64,000 nucleotides of DNA from Deltaproteobacteria bacterium (GTDB lineage Bacteria > Myxococcota_A > Polyangia > Polyangiales > Ga0077539). Location: positions 1 through 64,000 of the forward strand of contig CANJUR010000005.1 in NCBI GenBank assembly GCA_947477565.1. Reading direction: 5' to 3'. The notes under the pieces are model-generated. The model had not been told where the DNA came from. It made no database searches and saw only the letters and a program-made list of their open reading frames with translations. The position numbers and the translations under genes were made by a program. Positions 27,351 through 37,970 of this stretch are shown here, one piece after another. Each line of letters starts with the position of its first letter. Positions within the stretch are counted from its first letter, which is position 1.

Positions 27351-28613
27351 TCAGACGATCGCGCTGAGAGCGTTTGTCAGCACTCGCCCATCCTTCGGTC
27401 GGGCCGCGGGATCGGGTGAGAGGCAGCGCAGGAAAAGCGGCGCTAGCGTCGGGTGCTCGCCGAGCCCGAGAGCCATCCCCATCGCCCCGAAAGAGTAGAC
27501 GTCGGAGCCAGTCGCGATCAGTTCGCCCGCGCGTGCCTCGGGCGCCGTGAACCCAGCGGTGCCTTCGACAGCGTCGGCACGATCTCCTACGCGCCGCGCG
27601 AGGCCCAGATCGGAGACCACCGCACGGCCATCGCCGCGTAGCAGTACGTTTCCTGGCTTCAGGTCACGGTGCACCCACCCGGCCTCGTGTACCCGCGCGA
27701 GGGCGAGGGCGACGTCCCGGATCCATCCCCGAGCGAGCTCTGTCGAGACCGCGCCACGTGCGATCGCCTGTCGGAGCGAACCGCCCGCGCAGTGCTCCAT
27801 CACCAACGCCCCTTGCTCCGGGCGGACCTCGTAAAGGCGTACCACCCGAGCCGATCGTATTTCCTCGGCGACCTCTGCCTCGGCCCGCATCCGGACGCGA
27901 CGCGCCTCACGGCCAGCGACTCCATGGTGAAGCTTCACTGCCACCTCGCGCCCGAGGCGCTCATCCCGAGCGAGGAAGACCGCACCCGCACCGCCGCGCC
28001 CGAGTTCTTTCAGGAGCACATACCGACCGATGCCCGCACGAGCATCCGGGGCCAGAAGCGTTGCCCCGGCATCGCCGGGTCGCGCTTGTTCGCCGAGACG
28101 CCGCATCCGCTCACGTGCGCCGGGGAATGACAAGTCGGACGCTACGAGTTCCTCGAGCCAGCGCGCTGCCGCGTCCCGATCGCCGCGCGCAACGCACAGA
28201 TCCGCGAGTCCGAGCCGCGCCCGCAACGCGCTATCGCCCGGCCGCCGCGAGGAAGCCTCGAGCACCCGGACCGCCACCTCGGCCTCGCCCCGCCCCTGAA
28301 AGTACTCCGCGAGTAATAGCCCAGCATCGTCGTCGAGGTCATCGCGAAGGCTCAGTTCGCGTAGCATCCGAACGAGCCCGCTCGCTGCAACCGGATCGAT
28401 GTCGTCCCGTAGCGAGGTGAGCGCACGGCGCACCGCGTCGCCTGGGGGCAGCGACCTCAGACGGTCCGTGACATCGACTCTCTCGACCCTTTTCCGCGGC
28501 ATCGCGTGTACCGGCGAGAGGACCGGAGGCACATCGTCATGCTCGCTCTTCGGGCCGTTTGCCGATCCCGGTGTCGACCCAGTGATTCGTCGGAGCCAGT
28601 CACGCAGTCCCAT
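27351..28613 (-). CDS. TPR-Ser/Thr protein kinase
   Basis: 420 residues from ATG 28613. The N-terminal half (about 40-195) is helical with TPR-like repeats (LLLAEYFQGRGEAEVAVRVL, LGLADLCVARGDRDAAARWL). The kinase domain starts near 205: glycine loop LGRGGAGAVF, lysine in EVAVKLHH, catalytic HRDLKPGNVLL (about 314), metal-binding DLGLA in place of DFG, and TAPEARAG in place of APE. After SDVYSFGAMG the C-lobe is short: about 40 residues remain, and the loop between helices F and G is compressed. There is no transmembrane segment, so the kinase is cytosolic. It lies 8 bp downstream of an FHA-protein gene and is probably its operon partner. Confidence 0.85.
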   Translation of the reverse strand: MGLRDWLRRITGSTPGSANGPKSEHDDVPPVLSPVHAMPRKRVERVDVTDRLRSLPPGDAVRRALTSLRDDIDPVAASGLVRMLRELSLRDDLDDDAGLLLAEYFQGRGEAEVAVRVLEASSRRPGDSALRARLGLADLCVARGDRDAAARWLEELVASDLSFPGARERMRRLGEQARPGDAGATLLAPDARAGIGRYVLLKELGRGGAGAVFLARDERLGREVAVKLHHGVAGREARRVRMRAEAEVAEEIRSARVVRLYEVRPEQGALVMEHCAGGSLRQAIARGAVSTELARGWIRDVALALARVHEAGWVHRDLKPGNVLLRGDGRAVVSDLGLARRVGDRADAVEGTAGFTAPEARAGELIATGSDVYSFGAMGMALGLGEHPTLAPLFLRCLSPDPAARPKDGRVLTNALSAIV

Positions 28614-28621
28614 GGGCACCC

Positions 28622-29773
28622 CTAGAGAACCTCCAGCCATCCAAGCGCACCGTCGATGCGGTCACCGTGAGCCAACACCATCGGCATTGCGACGCGCTGC
28701 CCATTGAGCTGAACCGGTACCGAAGGCTCCAACAGCAGCCCGTGCTCCACGCCTCGGAGTATTCCAAGTTTTGTCTGCCAGGCACCCACGAGCACCGCGA
28801 CACGTCTCCCTCGATCGAGTCCCCGCTCAACCATAAGCGTGAGCGCCCCATCGTCGAGTCCCACCTTCAGTGCGAGTTCATCGCCAAGCTCGATACGCTG
28901 CCCATCACGCACCCGCATCGGTGCACCAATGCGCAGGCCGTCGAGCCTCGTCCCCGCCCTGCTCTCCAGGTCACGTAGCTCATAGGCCCCTGCGACACCC
29001 TCAGTCCGCACCAGCTCACAGTGCCGCCGCGAGACTCCCGCACCGCGCAGAACAAGGTCTCCCTCGCGGCCAATCACCAGCGGTAGCTTACCCAGAAGGC
29101 TGACCGCCTCTCCATCGATGCGAAGCTCGCTCCGACCACCGCGAAGCAGCGATGAGTCGCGTTGATCGAGAAGGCGCCGGGCCTCGTGGTCGTCGCCGTT
29201 CGATCCCACCCACGCACGCAGCGACGCGAGCGAGCCCGACCGATCACCAGAGCGCCAGCGCGTGTCTGCATCCTCGGTCGCCGCCCGCCGCCGCAAACCA
29301 TGGCGATCGACGTCATCGCGCTCACCGGTCAAACGTTCGAGTGCTTCGACGTCGCCGGAAAGCGTGAGCGTTCGCACGATCCCCTCTCGGTCTTCGAGTA
29401 CCACGTAAGCCCGGGCTGCATCGCCGTGCTCACCGATCGCCTCGAGAGCGCGCGCAGCGTCGCTCAAAGCCCTTCGATCATCCTCGGATTGCGGAGGGTT
29501 ATCCTCCGCTTCTTCGACGGTAAGACTAGCCAGACGCCGACGCGCCTCGGTCCGCTGTGCGTCGTTCCGGGCGAGAGTCGCGGACCGATTCAGGAGACTG
29601 CGACGCGCCTCAAGCCCACGGGTGGACTCGGATACCGCCAGCAACACCCGGACGGCCTCGTCCCTCGTCCCGGCATCGACGTAAAGGCGCACGGCGTCTT
29701 CGAACCGCCCCTCCGCCTCTGCCCGCTCTGCGGCTCCGGTAGATCGGAATGCGCGCGACAACCACGACCACAT
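28622..29773 (-). CDS. FHA-domain protein, kinase operon partner
   Basis: 383 residues from ATG 29773. The N-terminal part (about 15-215) is helical and rich in Ala, Arg and Glu, with repeats of TPR character (AEAEGRFEDAVRLYVDAGTR, AARALEAIGEHGDAARAYVV). The FHA domain lies at about 220-300: LPLVIGREGDLVLRGAGVSR, RHCELV, LRDLESRAGTRLDGLRI. The GR, SRRH and (N)G-T residues that read phosphothreonine are present, though the usual S-x-N-G is S-R-A-G. A second strand-rich segment follows (about 310-383). It probably binds a phosphorylated partner, perhaps the kinase encoded next. It is divergent from pilB across 128 bp. Confidence 0.82.
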   Translation of the reverse strand: MWSWLSRAFRSTGAAERAEAEGRFEDAVRLYVDAGTRDEAVRVLLAVSESTRGLEARRSLLNRSATLARNDAQRTEARRRLASLTVEEAEDNPPQSEDDRRALSDAARALEAIGEHGDAARAYVVLEDREGIVRTLTLSGDVEALERLTGERDDVDRHGLRRRAATEDADTRWRSGDRSGSLASLRAWVGSNGDDHEARRLLDQRDSSLLRGGRSELRIDGEAVSLLGKLPLVIGREGDLVLRGAGVSRRHCELVRTEGVAGAYELRDLESRAGTRLDGLRIGAPMRVRDGQRIELGDELALKVGLDDGALTLMVERGLDRGRRVAVLVGAWQTKLGILRGVEHGLLLEPSVPVQLNGQRVAMPMVLAHGDRIDGALGWLEVL

Positions 29774-29901
29774 GGAAGATCCTCGTCTAGGCGTGATAGA
29801 TACCACGGCGTGCGCTGTACCGACCTCGCGACGACTCTGAAGCAACGCGCCAGTCGACAGTCGCCCAATCGTATCAATCGACGACTAGAAGGAGGCGTGT
29901 G

Positions 29902-31638
<1,737 letters not shown>

Positions 31639-31645
31639 TACCCTC

Positions 31646-32782
31646 ATGACCGCCCCCGCCGAGGCCTCCCCTCAATCGATCCTCGAGTTGCTCCGCATCA
31701 TGGTCGAGCGGAGCGCCAGCGACCTGCACATCACCACTGGCGCCCCGCCGATGCTGCGCATCGACGATCAGATCGTTCCACTGCGGCGCAACCTCGCCCT
31801 CCTGACCCCGACGGACACTCAGCGACTTTGCTATCAGATTCTCACCGAAGAACAGCGCGTGCGCTTCGAGCGCAGCTGCGAGATCGACCTCTCGTTCGGG
31901 GTAAAGGGCCTCGCGCGCTTCCGCGCTAACATCTTCCTGCAGCGCGGTGCAGTAGCCGGAACGTTCCGAGCGATCCCCTTCAAGATCCTCGGTTTGGAAG
32001 AGTTGGGCCTCCCCACTGTGGTGGGTGAGTTCATGACCAAGGCGCGCGGACTGGTGCTGGTCACCGGCCCGACCGGCAGCGGAAAGACGACCACTCTCGC
32101 GGCGATCATCGACAAGATCAACGCAGAGACGCGGCAGCACATTGTCACGATCGAAGACCCGATCGAGTACATGCACCTCAACAAGAACTCGCTGGTCAAC
32201 CAGCGCGAGGTGGGCTCCGACTCGGCGACGTTCAAAGACGCCCTTCGCAACGTGCTGCGACAGGATCCTGATGTCGTTTTGATCGGGGAGTTGCGTGACC
32301 TGGAGACCGTCGAGGCCGCGCTCACCGTCTCCGAGACGGGCCACCTAGTACTGGGGACGCTCCACACCAATTCGGCGTGGCAGGCGATCCACCGGGTAGT
32401 GGACATGTTTCCGGCACATCAGCAGCAGCAAGCGCGCATCTCGCTTTCGTTCGTGCTCCAGGGCGTGGTGACCCAACTCCTACTCCCGCGAGCGGGGGTG
32501 CCCGGACGTATTGCCGCGGTGGAGGTCCTGGTGCCGAACCCAGGCATTCGCTCACTCATTCGTGAAGACAAGATCCACCAGATCTACTCGCTGATGCAGG
32601 TGGGCCAGAGCGCCTCTGGAATGCAGACGATGAACCAGTCTCTCGCCACGCTCGTCGCGCGGCGCCAGATCACGCTGGACGAGGCGCAGGGTCGCTCCAA
32701 CGATCCGATCGAACTGCTCCAACTCGTGGAGGCCGCCCGCGCGACCGCGCTGTTGCGCCCGCCCTCCTCGCGAGATCCGTAA
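31646..32782 (+). CDS. pilT: Type IV pilus retraction ATPase PilT
   Basis: 378 residues, 7 bp after pilB. ERSASDLHITTGAPPMLRID is the PilT N-terminal block. Walker A is GPTGSGKTTTLAAIID (about 140), followed by IVTIEDPIEYMH, Walker B VVLIGELRDLETVEAALT and GHLVLGTLHTNSA. The C-terminal retraction motif, usually AIRNLIRE, reads GIRSLIREDKIHQIYSLMQ. PilT depolymerises pilin and powers twitching motility. The tail after residue 345 is longer and more variable than in the well-studied proteins. Confidence 0.96.
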   Translation: MTAPAEASPQSILELLRIMVERSASDLHITTGAPPMLRIDDQIVPLRRNLALLTPTDTQRLCYQILTEEQRVRFERSCEIDLSFGVKGLARFRANIFLQRGAVAGTFRAIPFKILGLEELGLPTVVGEFMTKARGLVLVTGPTGSGKTTTLAAIIDKINAETRQHIVTIEDPIEYMHLNKNSLVNQREVGSDSATFKDALRNVLRQDPDVVLIGELRDLETVEAALTVSETGHLVLGTLHTNSAWQAIHRVVDMFPAHQQQQARISLSFVLQGVVTQLLLPRAGVPGRIAAVEVLVPNPGIRSLIREDKIHQIYSLMQVGQSASGMQTMNQSLATLVARRQITLDEAQGRSNDPIELLQLVEAARATALLRPPSSRDP

Positions 32783-32836
32783 CGTTTGGCCGGAACCTTT
32801 TGACCGCGGGCCCGCATCTCAATAACATCACGGTTG

Positions 32837-34045
32837 ATGCCGACTTTCACCTACGAGGCCAAGACCCGGACCGGTGAGGTTCGCACCGGCACCATGGATG
32901 CCGACGACGAGGCTGCGGTTGGGCAACGGCTCCGACAGCAGCAGTTGCAACCAACGAAAGTCGCGAAGAAGGGCTTCAGTTTCAACTTTGGCGGAGGCGG
33001 CGGAAGCGTCTCATCCAAGGACCTCGTGATCTTCACGCGGCAGTTCTCAACCATGATCGATGCAGGTCTGCCCCTGGTGCAGTGCCTGGACATCCTCGGA
33101 TCACAGATCGAGAACCCAGCTTTCGCGCGAGTACTGCGTACGGTAAAAAACGACGTCGAGGGCGGGCTCACTTTCAGCGACTCGCTGGCGAAGCACCCGA
33201 AGATCTTCGATCACCTGTTTTGCAACCTTGTTCGCGCCGGCGAAATAGGCGGCATCCTCGACACGATTCTCCAGCGACTCGCGGCGTACATCGAGAAGAA
33301 CGCCAAACTGGTGAGGCAGGTGAAGAGCGCGCTCACCTATCCCATCGGGGTCATGTTCATCGCCGTGGCGGTCATCGCGGTAATGATGATCTTCGTGATC
33401 CCGACCTTCGAATCGATGTTCAAGGAGTTCGGGGGCGAGCTCCCGGGGCTCACTCAGACGGTCATCAACGCGTCGCACTTCTTCGTCAACAACGTGTTCC
33501 TTCTTGTCGGCGGGACCGTCGGCAGCCTTTACGGCTTCTCGTATTGGAAGGGCACCCCGGCCGGAACGCGCGCCATCGACCGCTTGCTGCTCCAGTTCCC
33601 GGTCATCGGCGGAGTCATGCGCAAGATCGCCGTCGCGCGATTCACCCGAACCCTGGGGACGTTGTTGTCTTCCGGGGTGCCCATCCTCGATGCCATGGAG
33701 ATCGTGGCCAAGAGTTCGGGCAACTACATCATCGAGCAGGGCATCATGACGGCCCGCTCGAAGATCGCTGAGGGCAAGAACATGGCGGAGCCACTCGCGG
33801 AGACGCAGGTGTTCCCCTCGATGGTGGTGCAGATGATTGCGGTCGGTGAACAAACCGGAGCACTCGACACCATGCTCAACAAAATCGCGGACTTCTACGA
33901 GGAAGAGGTAGATGTCGCCGTCTCCGCCATGACCTCGTTGCTTGAGCCGATCATGATGGTTTTCATCGGCGGTAGCGTGGGGACGATGATCATCGCGATG
34001 TACCTCCCCATCTTTACGATGGCCGGTAATGTGAAGGCCGGCTGA
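32837..34045 (+). CDS. pilC: Type IV pilus platform protein PilC
   Basis: 402 residues from ATG 32837. MPTFTYEAKTRTGEVRTGTM is the usual PilC/GspF N-terminus. Two GspF domains follow: the first with FTRQFSTMIDAGLPLVQCLD and NLVRAGEIGGILDTILQRLA, the second with FTRTLGTLLSSGVPILDAME and QMIAVGEQTGALDTMLNKIA. Three helices (about 170-195, 215-240 and 375-398) fit the inner-membrane platform protein, which couples the PilB and PilT motors to pilin. 54 bp separate it from pilT, and 15 bp from the next gene. Confidence 0.97.
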   Translation: MPTFTYEAKTRTGEVRTGTMDADDEAAVGQRLRQQQLQPTKVAKKGFSFNFGGGGGSVSSKDLVIFTRQFSTMIDAGLPLVQCLDILGSQIENPAFARVLRTVKNDVEGGLTFSDSLAKHPKIFDHLFCNLVRAGEIGGILDTILQRLAAYIEKNAKLVRQVKSALTYPIGVMFIAVAVIAVMMIFVIPTFESMFKEFGGELPGLTQTVINASHFFVNNVFLLVGGTVGSLYGFSYWKGTPAGTRAIDRLLLQFPVIGGVMRKIAVARFTRTLGTLLSSGVPILDAMEIVAKSSGNYIIEQGIMTARSKIAEGKNMAEPLAETQVFPSMVVQMIAVGEQTGALDTMLNKIADFYEEEVDVAVSAMTSLLEPIMMVFIGGSVGTMIIAMYLPIFTMAGNVKAG

Positions 34046-34060
34046 GGCCACGAAGCGGCG

Positions 34061-35806
34061 GTGCGTTCTCCGTCACTGCTCCCGGAGCAACTCTCCCTCG
34101 TCGGCAACTCCGACTCGCAAGTCCGAGAGCGATTTCAGTTCCTGACCGCCGCGCGAGTGATGGTCTGCACAGTGATCTTCGGCGGCACCGTCGCCGTGTA
34201 CCTCGCGGAGGGCCACTCCCTCGACGATGCCACGCCGAAGCTCCTGCTCTCGGTGATCATCGCCATCTACGCCGTCTCCCTCGTCTACGCGTTGCAGATC
34301 CGCTTCGCCCCACGCGGTCGTCTGCTCCGCCTCACCGCGATCAGCATCGCCCTAGACCTCGCCGCATGGACCGTGCTTGCCTACGCTACCGGCGGTGCGG
34401 GCTCGCCGCTAAGCACATTCTTCGGCCTGAGTACCCTCACTGCGGCCCTCGTCCTGGGCGGTAACGGCACCCTGTGGACGGCGGTCTCGTCGCTCTCCGC
34501 CTATGGCCTGCTTGCGCTCACCAGCGCCCTTGGTCTCGTTCAGCCGCCCTCGGATCAACTGCAAATTCCGCATAATCCGATCGAAACCACGTACCAGATG
34601 GTGGTCACGCTCACCGCCATCGTCTCGATCACCGCCATCGGCGGCGCTCTCGCGGACCGCCTTGTGGTCACCGGCGACGCACTGCTGCGCGTGGAGGCAT
34701 CGCGAGTCAGCCTCATCGCCCTCTACGAGGACGTCCTGCGGTCGATTCCGGCGGCTTTGGTCACCTACACCGCCGAAGGGCTCGTAGACGGAACCAACCC
34801 GTTCGCCGCGCTCTTCCTCGACCTCGAGCCGATCGAGATGCTGGGCCGCCCCGCACACGAAGTGCTCCCGTTCATTCCACTCGTCGCCCTCGACGGCGAT
34901 GCGGGTAGCTCGAGCGGCGACGCCCGCCTGAAGACTCCATACCGGGAGATCCCGATCGCCTACCATGTCGCGCCGCTCTACTCCCACGATGGCACCCGTC
35001 GGGGCGGTATTGTCGTCGTGGAAGACCGCTCACACGAAGAGGGCCTACGGCACGCTGTCGAGACCTCCGAGCGCTTCGCGCAACTGGGCCGACTCGCAGC
35101 GGGGCTCGCGCATGAGATCCGCAATCCGCTCGGCGCTATCTCGGGCTGCGTCGAGCTGGTACGCGAGACTGCGACGCTCGACTCCGAGGAGCGCAGCCTG
35201 CTCGCCACCGTCACCCGGGACGTCGCACGGCTGAACGACCTCGTGACGGACATGCTCCTGTTTGCGAAGCCGCGCATGCCTGATCGCTCGCCGGTCGATC
35301 TGAGCGTGCTCTCGCACGATGTGGTCGCCCTCGCGCGTACGTCCGGGGGACCCGAGGCGCGCGTGCAGATCACGTTGCGCGCCGACCACCCCGTCGTGGC
35401 CACCGTTGACGCAGCACAGTTCAAACAAGTGCTCTGGAACCTCCTGCGCAACGCCGCTCAGGCCTCGCGCGTGGGTACCGAAGTAGAGATTGTCGTGAGC
35501 GCGACAGAGCACGAGGCGGCGTTGCGTGTGCTCGACCGGGGCCCAGGCATTGAGCCAGACCTACGCGAACGAATCTTCGACGCCTTCTACTCCGGAACCG
35601 CGCGCGGAACCGGTCTAGGACTTGCGATCGTGAAGCGCATCGCCGACGCGCATCAGGGGCGCGTCGAAATCCTTGAGCGCGAAGGCGGCGGCAGCATCTT
35701 TGGCTGGGTGGTTCCGCGCGAAATGATCATCGCCAACAGCGCAGGGCCATCGGAGCCTACGAGGGAAATCCCTCCCCCCGCAGCATCCGTTGCAACGACC
35801 TCATGA
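34061..35806 (+). CDS. pilS: PilS-like sensor histidine kinase
   Basis: 581 residues from GTG 34061. About six transmembrane helices lie in residues 28-205, as in PilS. A PAS-like segment follows (about 225-330, YEDVLRSIPAALVTYTAEGL). The kinase core has the H-box GRLAAGLAHEIRNPLGAISG (His about 351), the N-box LWNLLRNAAQAS, the G1 box VLDRGPGIEPD, and the G2 box GTGLGLAIVKRI. In other bacteria PilS phosphorylates PilR to activate the pilin promoter with sigma-54. No PilR follows; the gene overlaps pgsA on the other strand by 6 bp. pilS is assigned by position and topology. Confidence 0.85.
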   Translation: MRSPSLLPEQLSLVGNSDSQVRERFQFLTAARVMVCTVIFGGTVAVYLAEGHSLDDATPKLLLSVIIAIYAVSLVYALQIRFAPRGRLLRLTAISIALDLAAWTVLAYATGGAGSPLSTFFGLSTLTAALVLGGNGTLWTAVSSLSAYGLLALTSALGLVQPPSDQLQIPHNPIETTYQMVVTLTAIVSITAIGGALADRLVVTGDALLRVEASRVSLIALYEDVLRSIPAALVTYTAEGLVDGTNPFAALFLDLEPIEMLGRPAHEVLPFIPLVALDGDAGSSSGDARLKTPYREIPIAYHVAPLYSHDGTRRGGIVVVEDRSHEEGLRHAVETSERFAQLGRLAAGLAHEIRNPLGAISGCVELVRETATLDSEERSLLATVTRDVARLNDLVTDMLLFAKPRMPDRSPVDLSVLSHDVVALARTSGGPEARVQITLRADHPVVATVDAAQFKQVLWNLLRNAAQASRVGTEVEIVVSATEHEAALRVLDRGPGIEPDLRERIFDAFYSGTARGTGLGLAIVKRIADAHQGRVEILEREGGGSIFGWVVPREMIIANSAGPSEPTREIPPPAASVATTS

Positions 35807-36427
35807 GCCGTGCTGGCGGCGCTCTTTCGCATCGACCGCAGCCACGAAGAGTCGGGTGTACTCCACCGCGGACGTCACAGAGAACACCATCGAGAGCACC
35901 ACCAACCACTGCCCGCACAGGTTGAGATCGACCCGGTGCGGGAAGAACGGAACCACCGGATATGGGAAGTGCAGGATGAGGCAGAGGATGCCAACCATCT
36001 GGATGGCAGCCTTCCATTTGCCACCCTCCCCCGCCGCGATGACCACTCCCTCGTTGGCGGCGATCGCACGCAACGAAGTAATAGAGAGTTCGCGACCCAG
36101 AAGCACCACGACGATCCACGGCGCGATGCGCCCCATGCGGGTGAGATAGACCAAGGTCGCCATCACCAGCAACTTGTCCGCAAGCGGATCGAGGAACTTC
36201 CCGAACACACTGACCAGCCCCTGTTTACGGGCCAGATAGCCGTCAAGAAGGTCGGTGACGGCTGTGGCGCCGTACAGCCAGCCCGCGATCACCGCATCGC
36301 GAGGGGTGCCCGCGGTGACGTAATAGAGGACCACGGGAATCATGGCGACACGACTCATCGTGAGCGCGTTGGGGATGTTCCAGATGTCCGCGCGGGCGGA
36401 AGAACGCGGGCGTACAGAGTCGGACAC
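35801..36427 (-). CDS. pgsA: CDP-diacylglycerol-glycerol-3-phosphate 3-phosphatidyltransferase
   Basis: 208 residues, integral membrane enzyme of phosphatidylglycerol synthesis. NIPNALTMSRVAMIPVVLYY is the usual N-terminal block. The CDP-alcohol phosphotransferase signature is complete: DLLDGYLARKQ followed by GKFLDPLADK, that is D-x2-D-G-x2-A-R-x8-G-x3-D-x3-D. GRELSITSLRAIAANEGVVI and GKWKAAIQM are PgsA-specific. It is convergent with pilS and divergent from the FHA-sigma-54 activator, interrupting an otherwise rightward pilus and signalling cluster. Confidence 0.93.
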   Translation of the reverse strand: MSDSVRPRSSARADIWNIPNALTMSRVAMIPVVLYYVTAGTPRDAVIAGWLYGATAVTDLLDGYLARKQGLVSVFGKFLDPLADKLLVMATLVYLTRMGRIAPWIVVVLLGRELSITSLRAIAANEGVVIAAGEGGKWKAAIQMVGILCLILHFPYPVVPFFPHRVDLNLCGQWLVVLSMVFSVTSAVEYTRLFVAAVDAKERRQHGS

Positions 36428-36490
36428 GGCGCGTAGACTAGCACCACCGATCGCACTGAAGTGGGGCGGTCCTCGTCGTTCGGCGCTGAG

Positions 36491-37939
36491 ATGGATCTGT
36501 ATTGCGACCGCGCTCAGTGGCAGAATGGCGCTGTGACCCGCGCTTCGAAGCTCGCAGACATCGAAAATACCCGCGCCATCCAGCCCGAGCGCCTCGTGGG
36601 CCCTACGGTTCGCGGGATACGCGTCACCGTGGTGAGCGGGCCGGACATGGGCGTCGATGCCGTGCTCGCACTCAACCGGGGCATCGTCGGCCGCAGCCAG
36701 GGGTGCGACGTACGCCTCACCGACCCGACGATCTCAGCTTTCCATGTCGAGCTTCACGCGGTTGACGACCAGGGCGCCATCCATGTGAAGGACCTCTCGT
36801 CGCGTAATGGCACCCGGTACGCGGGCGCCCGCATCGAGTCCGCCCTTCTCCCCTCCGGAGCGACGCTCGAGATCGGAAGCTCGGTCGTGCGCATCCAACT
36901 TGACGCCGCGGTCGAGACTCCCCTGCCCGACCTCCACTCATTCGGCGAACTGCGTGGCCGCAATGGCGCAATGCGCGAGATGTTCTCGACGCTCCAGCGG
37001 CTCGCCCGCACCGATCTCTCGATACTCCTCGAAGGGCAGACAGGGACGGGCAAAGAACTCGCCGCGCGGGCCGTCCACGACGCAAGCCTTTATGGGCAAG
37101 GCCCCTTCGTTGTGCTGGACTGCACAGCCATCCCATCGACGCTGGCCGAGAGCGTGCTCTTCGGCCACGAGCGCGGCGCATTCACGGGCGCGAGCGAGCG
37201 GCGCATCGGAATCTTCGAGGCGGCGGAGAGCGGCACCGTCTTCCTCGACGAGGTAGGCGAACTTCCGCTTGAACTACAGCCCAAACTGCTGCGAGTGCTC
37301 GAGCGCCGTGAGGTGGTCCGCGTGGGGAGCACCACCCCGAAACCGGTTCAGGTTCGGGTGATCTCCGCGACCTGGCGCGACCTGCGCCAGATGATCAACC
37401 ACAGTCGCTTCCGCGAAGACCTCTACTATCGGCTCGCTCAAGCGCGCGTGACAATTCCCCCGTTGAAGGAGCGTGCGGACGACATCCCCCTGCTCGTCTA
37501 CCACTTTCTCCAGCGGCTTCCGTCCAACACTCAAGGGGCGCGCGCCATCTCCCCGGAGGCGCTCCAGGAACTGATGCGGCGTGAATACGCGGGCAACATC
37601 CGAGAGTTGAAGAGTGCGGTCGAGCGCGCCGCGATGATGGCCGAAGGAGCCGTGATCACCCCGGCCGACCTTGCTTTCGAGCGAATTCTATCTGGGGAGC
37701 GCACCAAGGCCCAGGGGTCCTTGAGCCCGGCCCCGACGACGGCGGCCTCCCCCAACCAGCCGCTTACGCCCTTCAAAGACGCGAAGCGCACCCTCATCGA
37801 TGAGTTCGAGAAGGACTACCTGCAGCGGTTGTTGCACCGCACGGGCGACAACCTCTCCCGCGCCGCAGCCCTCGCCGGCATCGAGCGGCATTACCTCCGC
37901 GATCTCTTCCGCAAGCACGGCCTCCGTTCGGACGACTGA
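36491..37939 (+). CDS. FHA-domain sigma-54-dependent activator
   Basis: 482 residues from ATG 36491; GTG 36533 is an alternative start. Residues about 35-130 are an FHA domain ([42 protein letters not shown]) with the GR, S-x-x-H and SxNG residues largely kept, although S-x-x-H reads SAFH. Residues about 145-380 are the AAA+ domain: Walker [16 protein letters not shown], sigma-54 loop [13 protein letters not shown], Walker [16 protein letters not shown] and the R-finger region [21 protein letters not shown] Fis-type helix-turn-helix ends the protein ([20 protein letters not shown]). FHA replaces the receiver domain of PilR, so input is likely threonine phosphorylation. Confidence 0.92.
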   Translation: MDLYCDRAQWQNGAVTRASKLADIENTRAIQPERLVGPTVRGIRVTVVSGPDMGVDAVLALNRGIVGRSQGCDVRLTDPTISAFHVELHAVDDQGAIHVKDLSSRNGTRYAGARIESALLPSGATLEIGSSVVRIQLDAAVETPLPDLHSFGELRGRNGAMREMFSTLQRLARTDLSILLEGQTGTGKELAARAVHDASLYGQGPFVVLDCTAIPSTLAESVLFGHERGAFTGASERRIGIFEAAESGTVFLDEVGELPLELQPKLLRVLERREVVRVGSTTPKPVQVRVISATWRDLRQMINHSRFREDLYYRLAQARVTIPPLKERADDIPLLVYHFLQRLPSNTQGARAISPEALQELMRREYAGNIRELKSAVERAAMMAEGAVITPADLAFERILSGERTKAQGSLSPAPTTAASPNQPLTPFKDAKRTLIDEFEKDYLQRLLHRTGDNLSRAAALAGIERHYLRDLFRKHGLRSDD

Positions 37940-37970
37940 ATCCCCGTTCGCACTCCCTCTCCTTCGTAAA

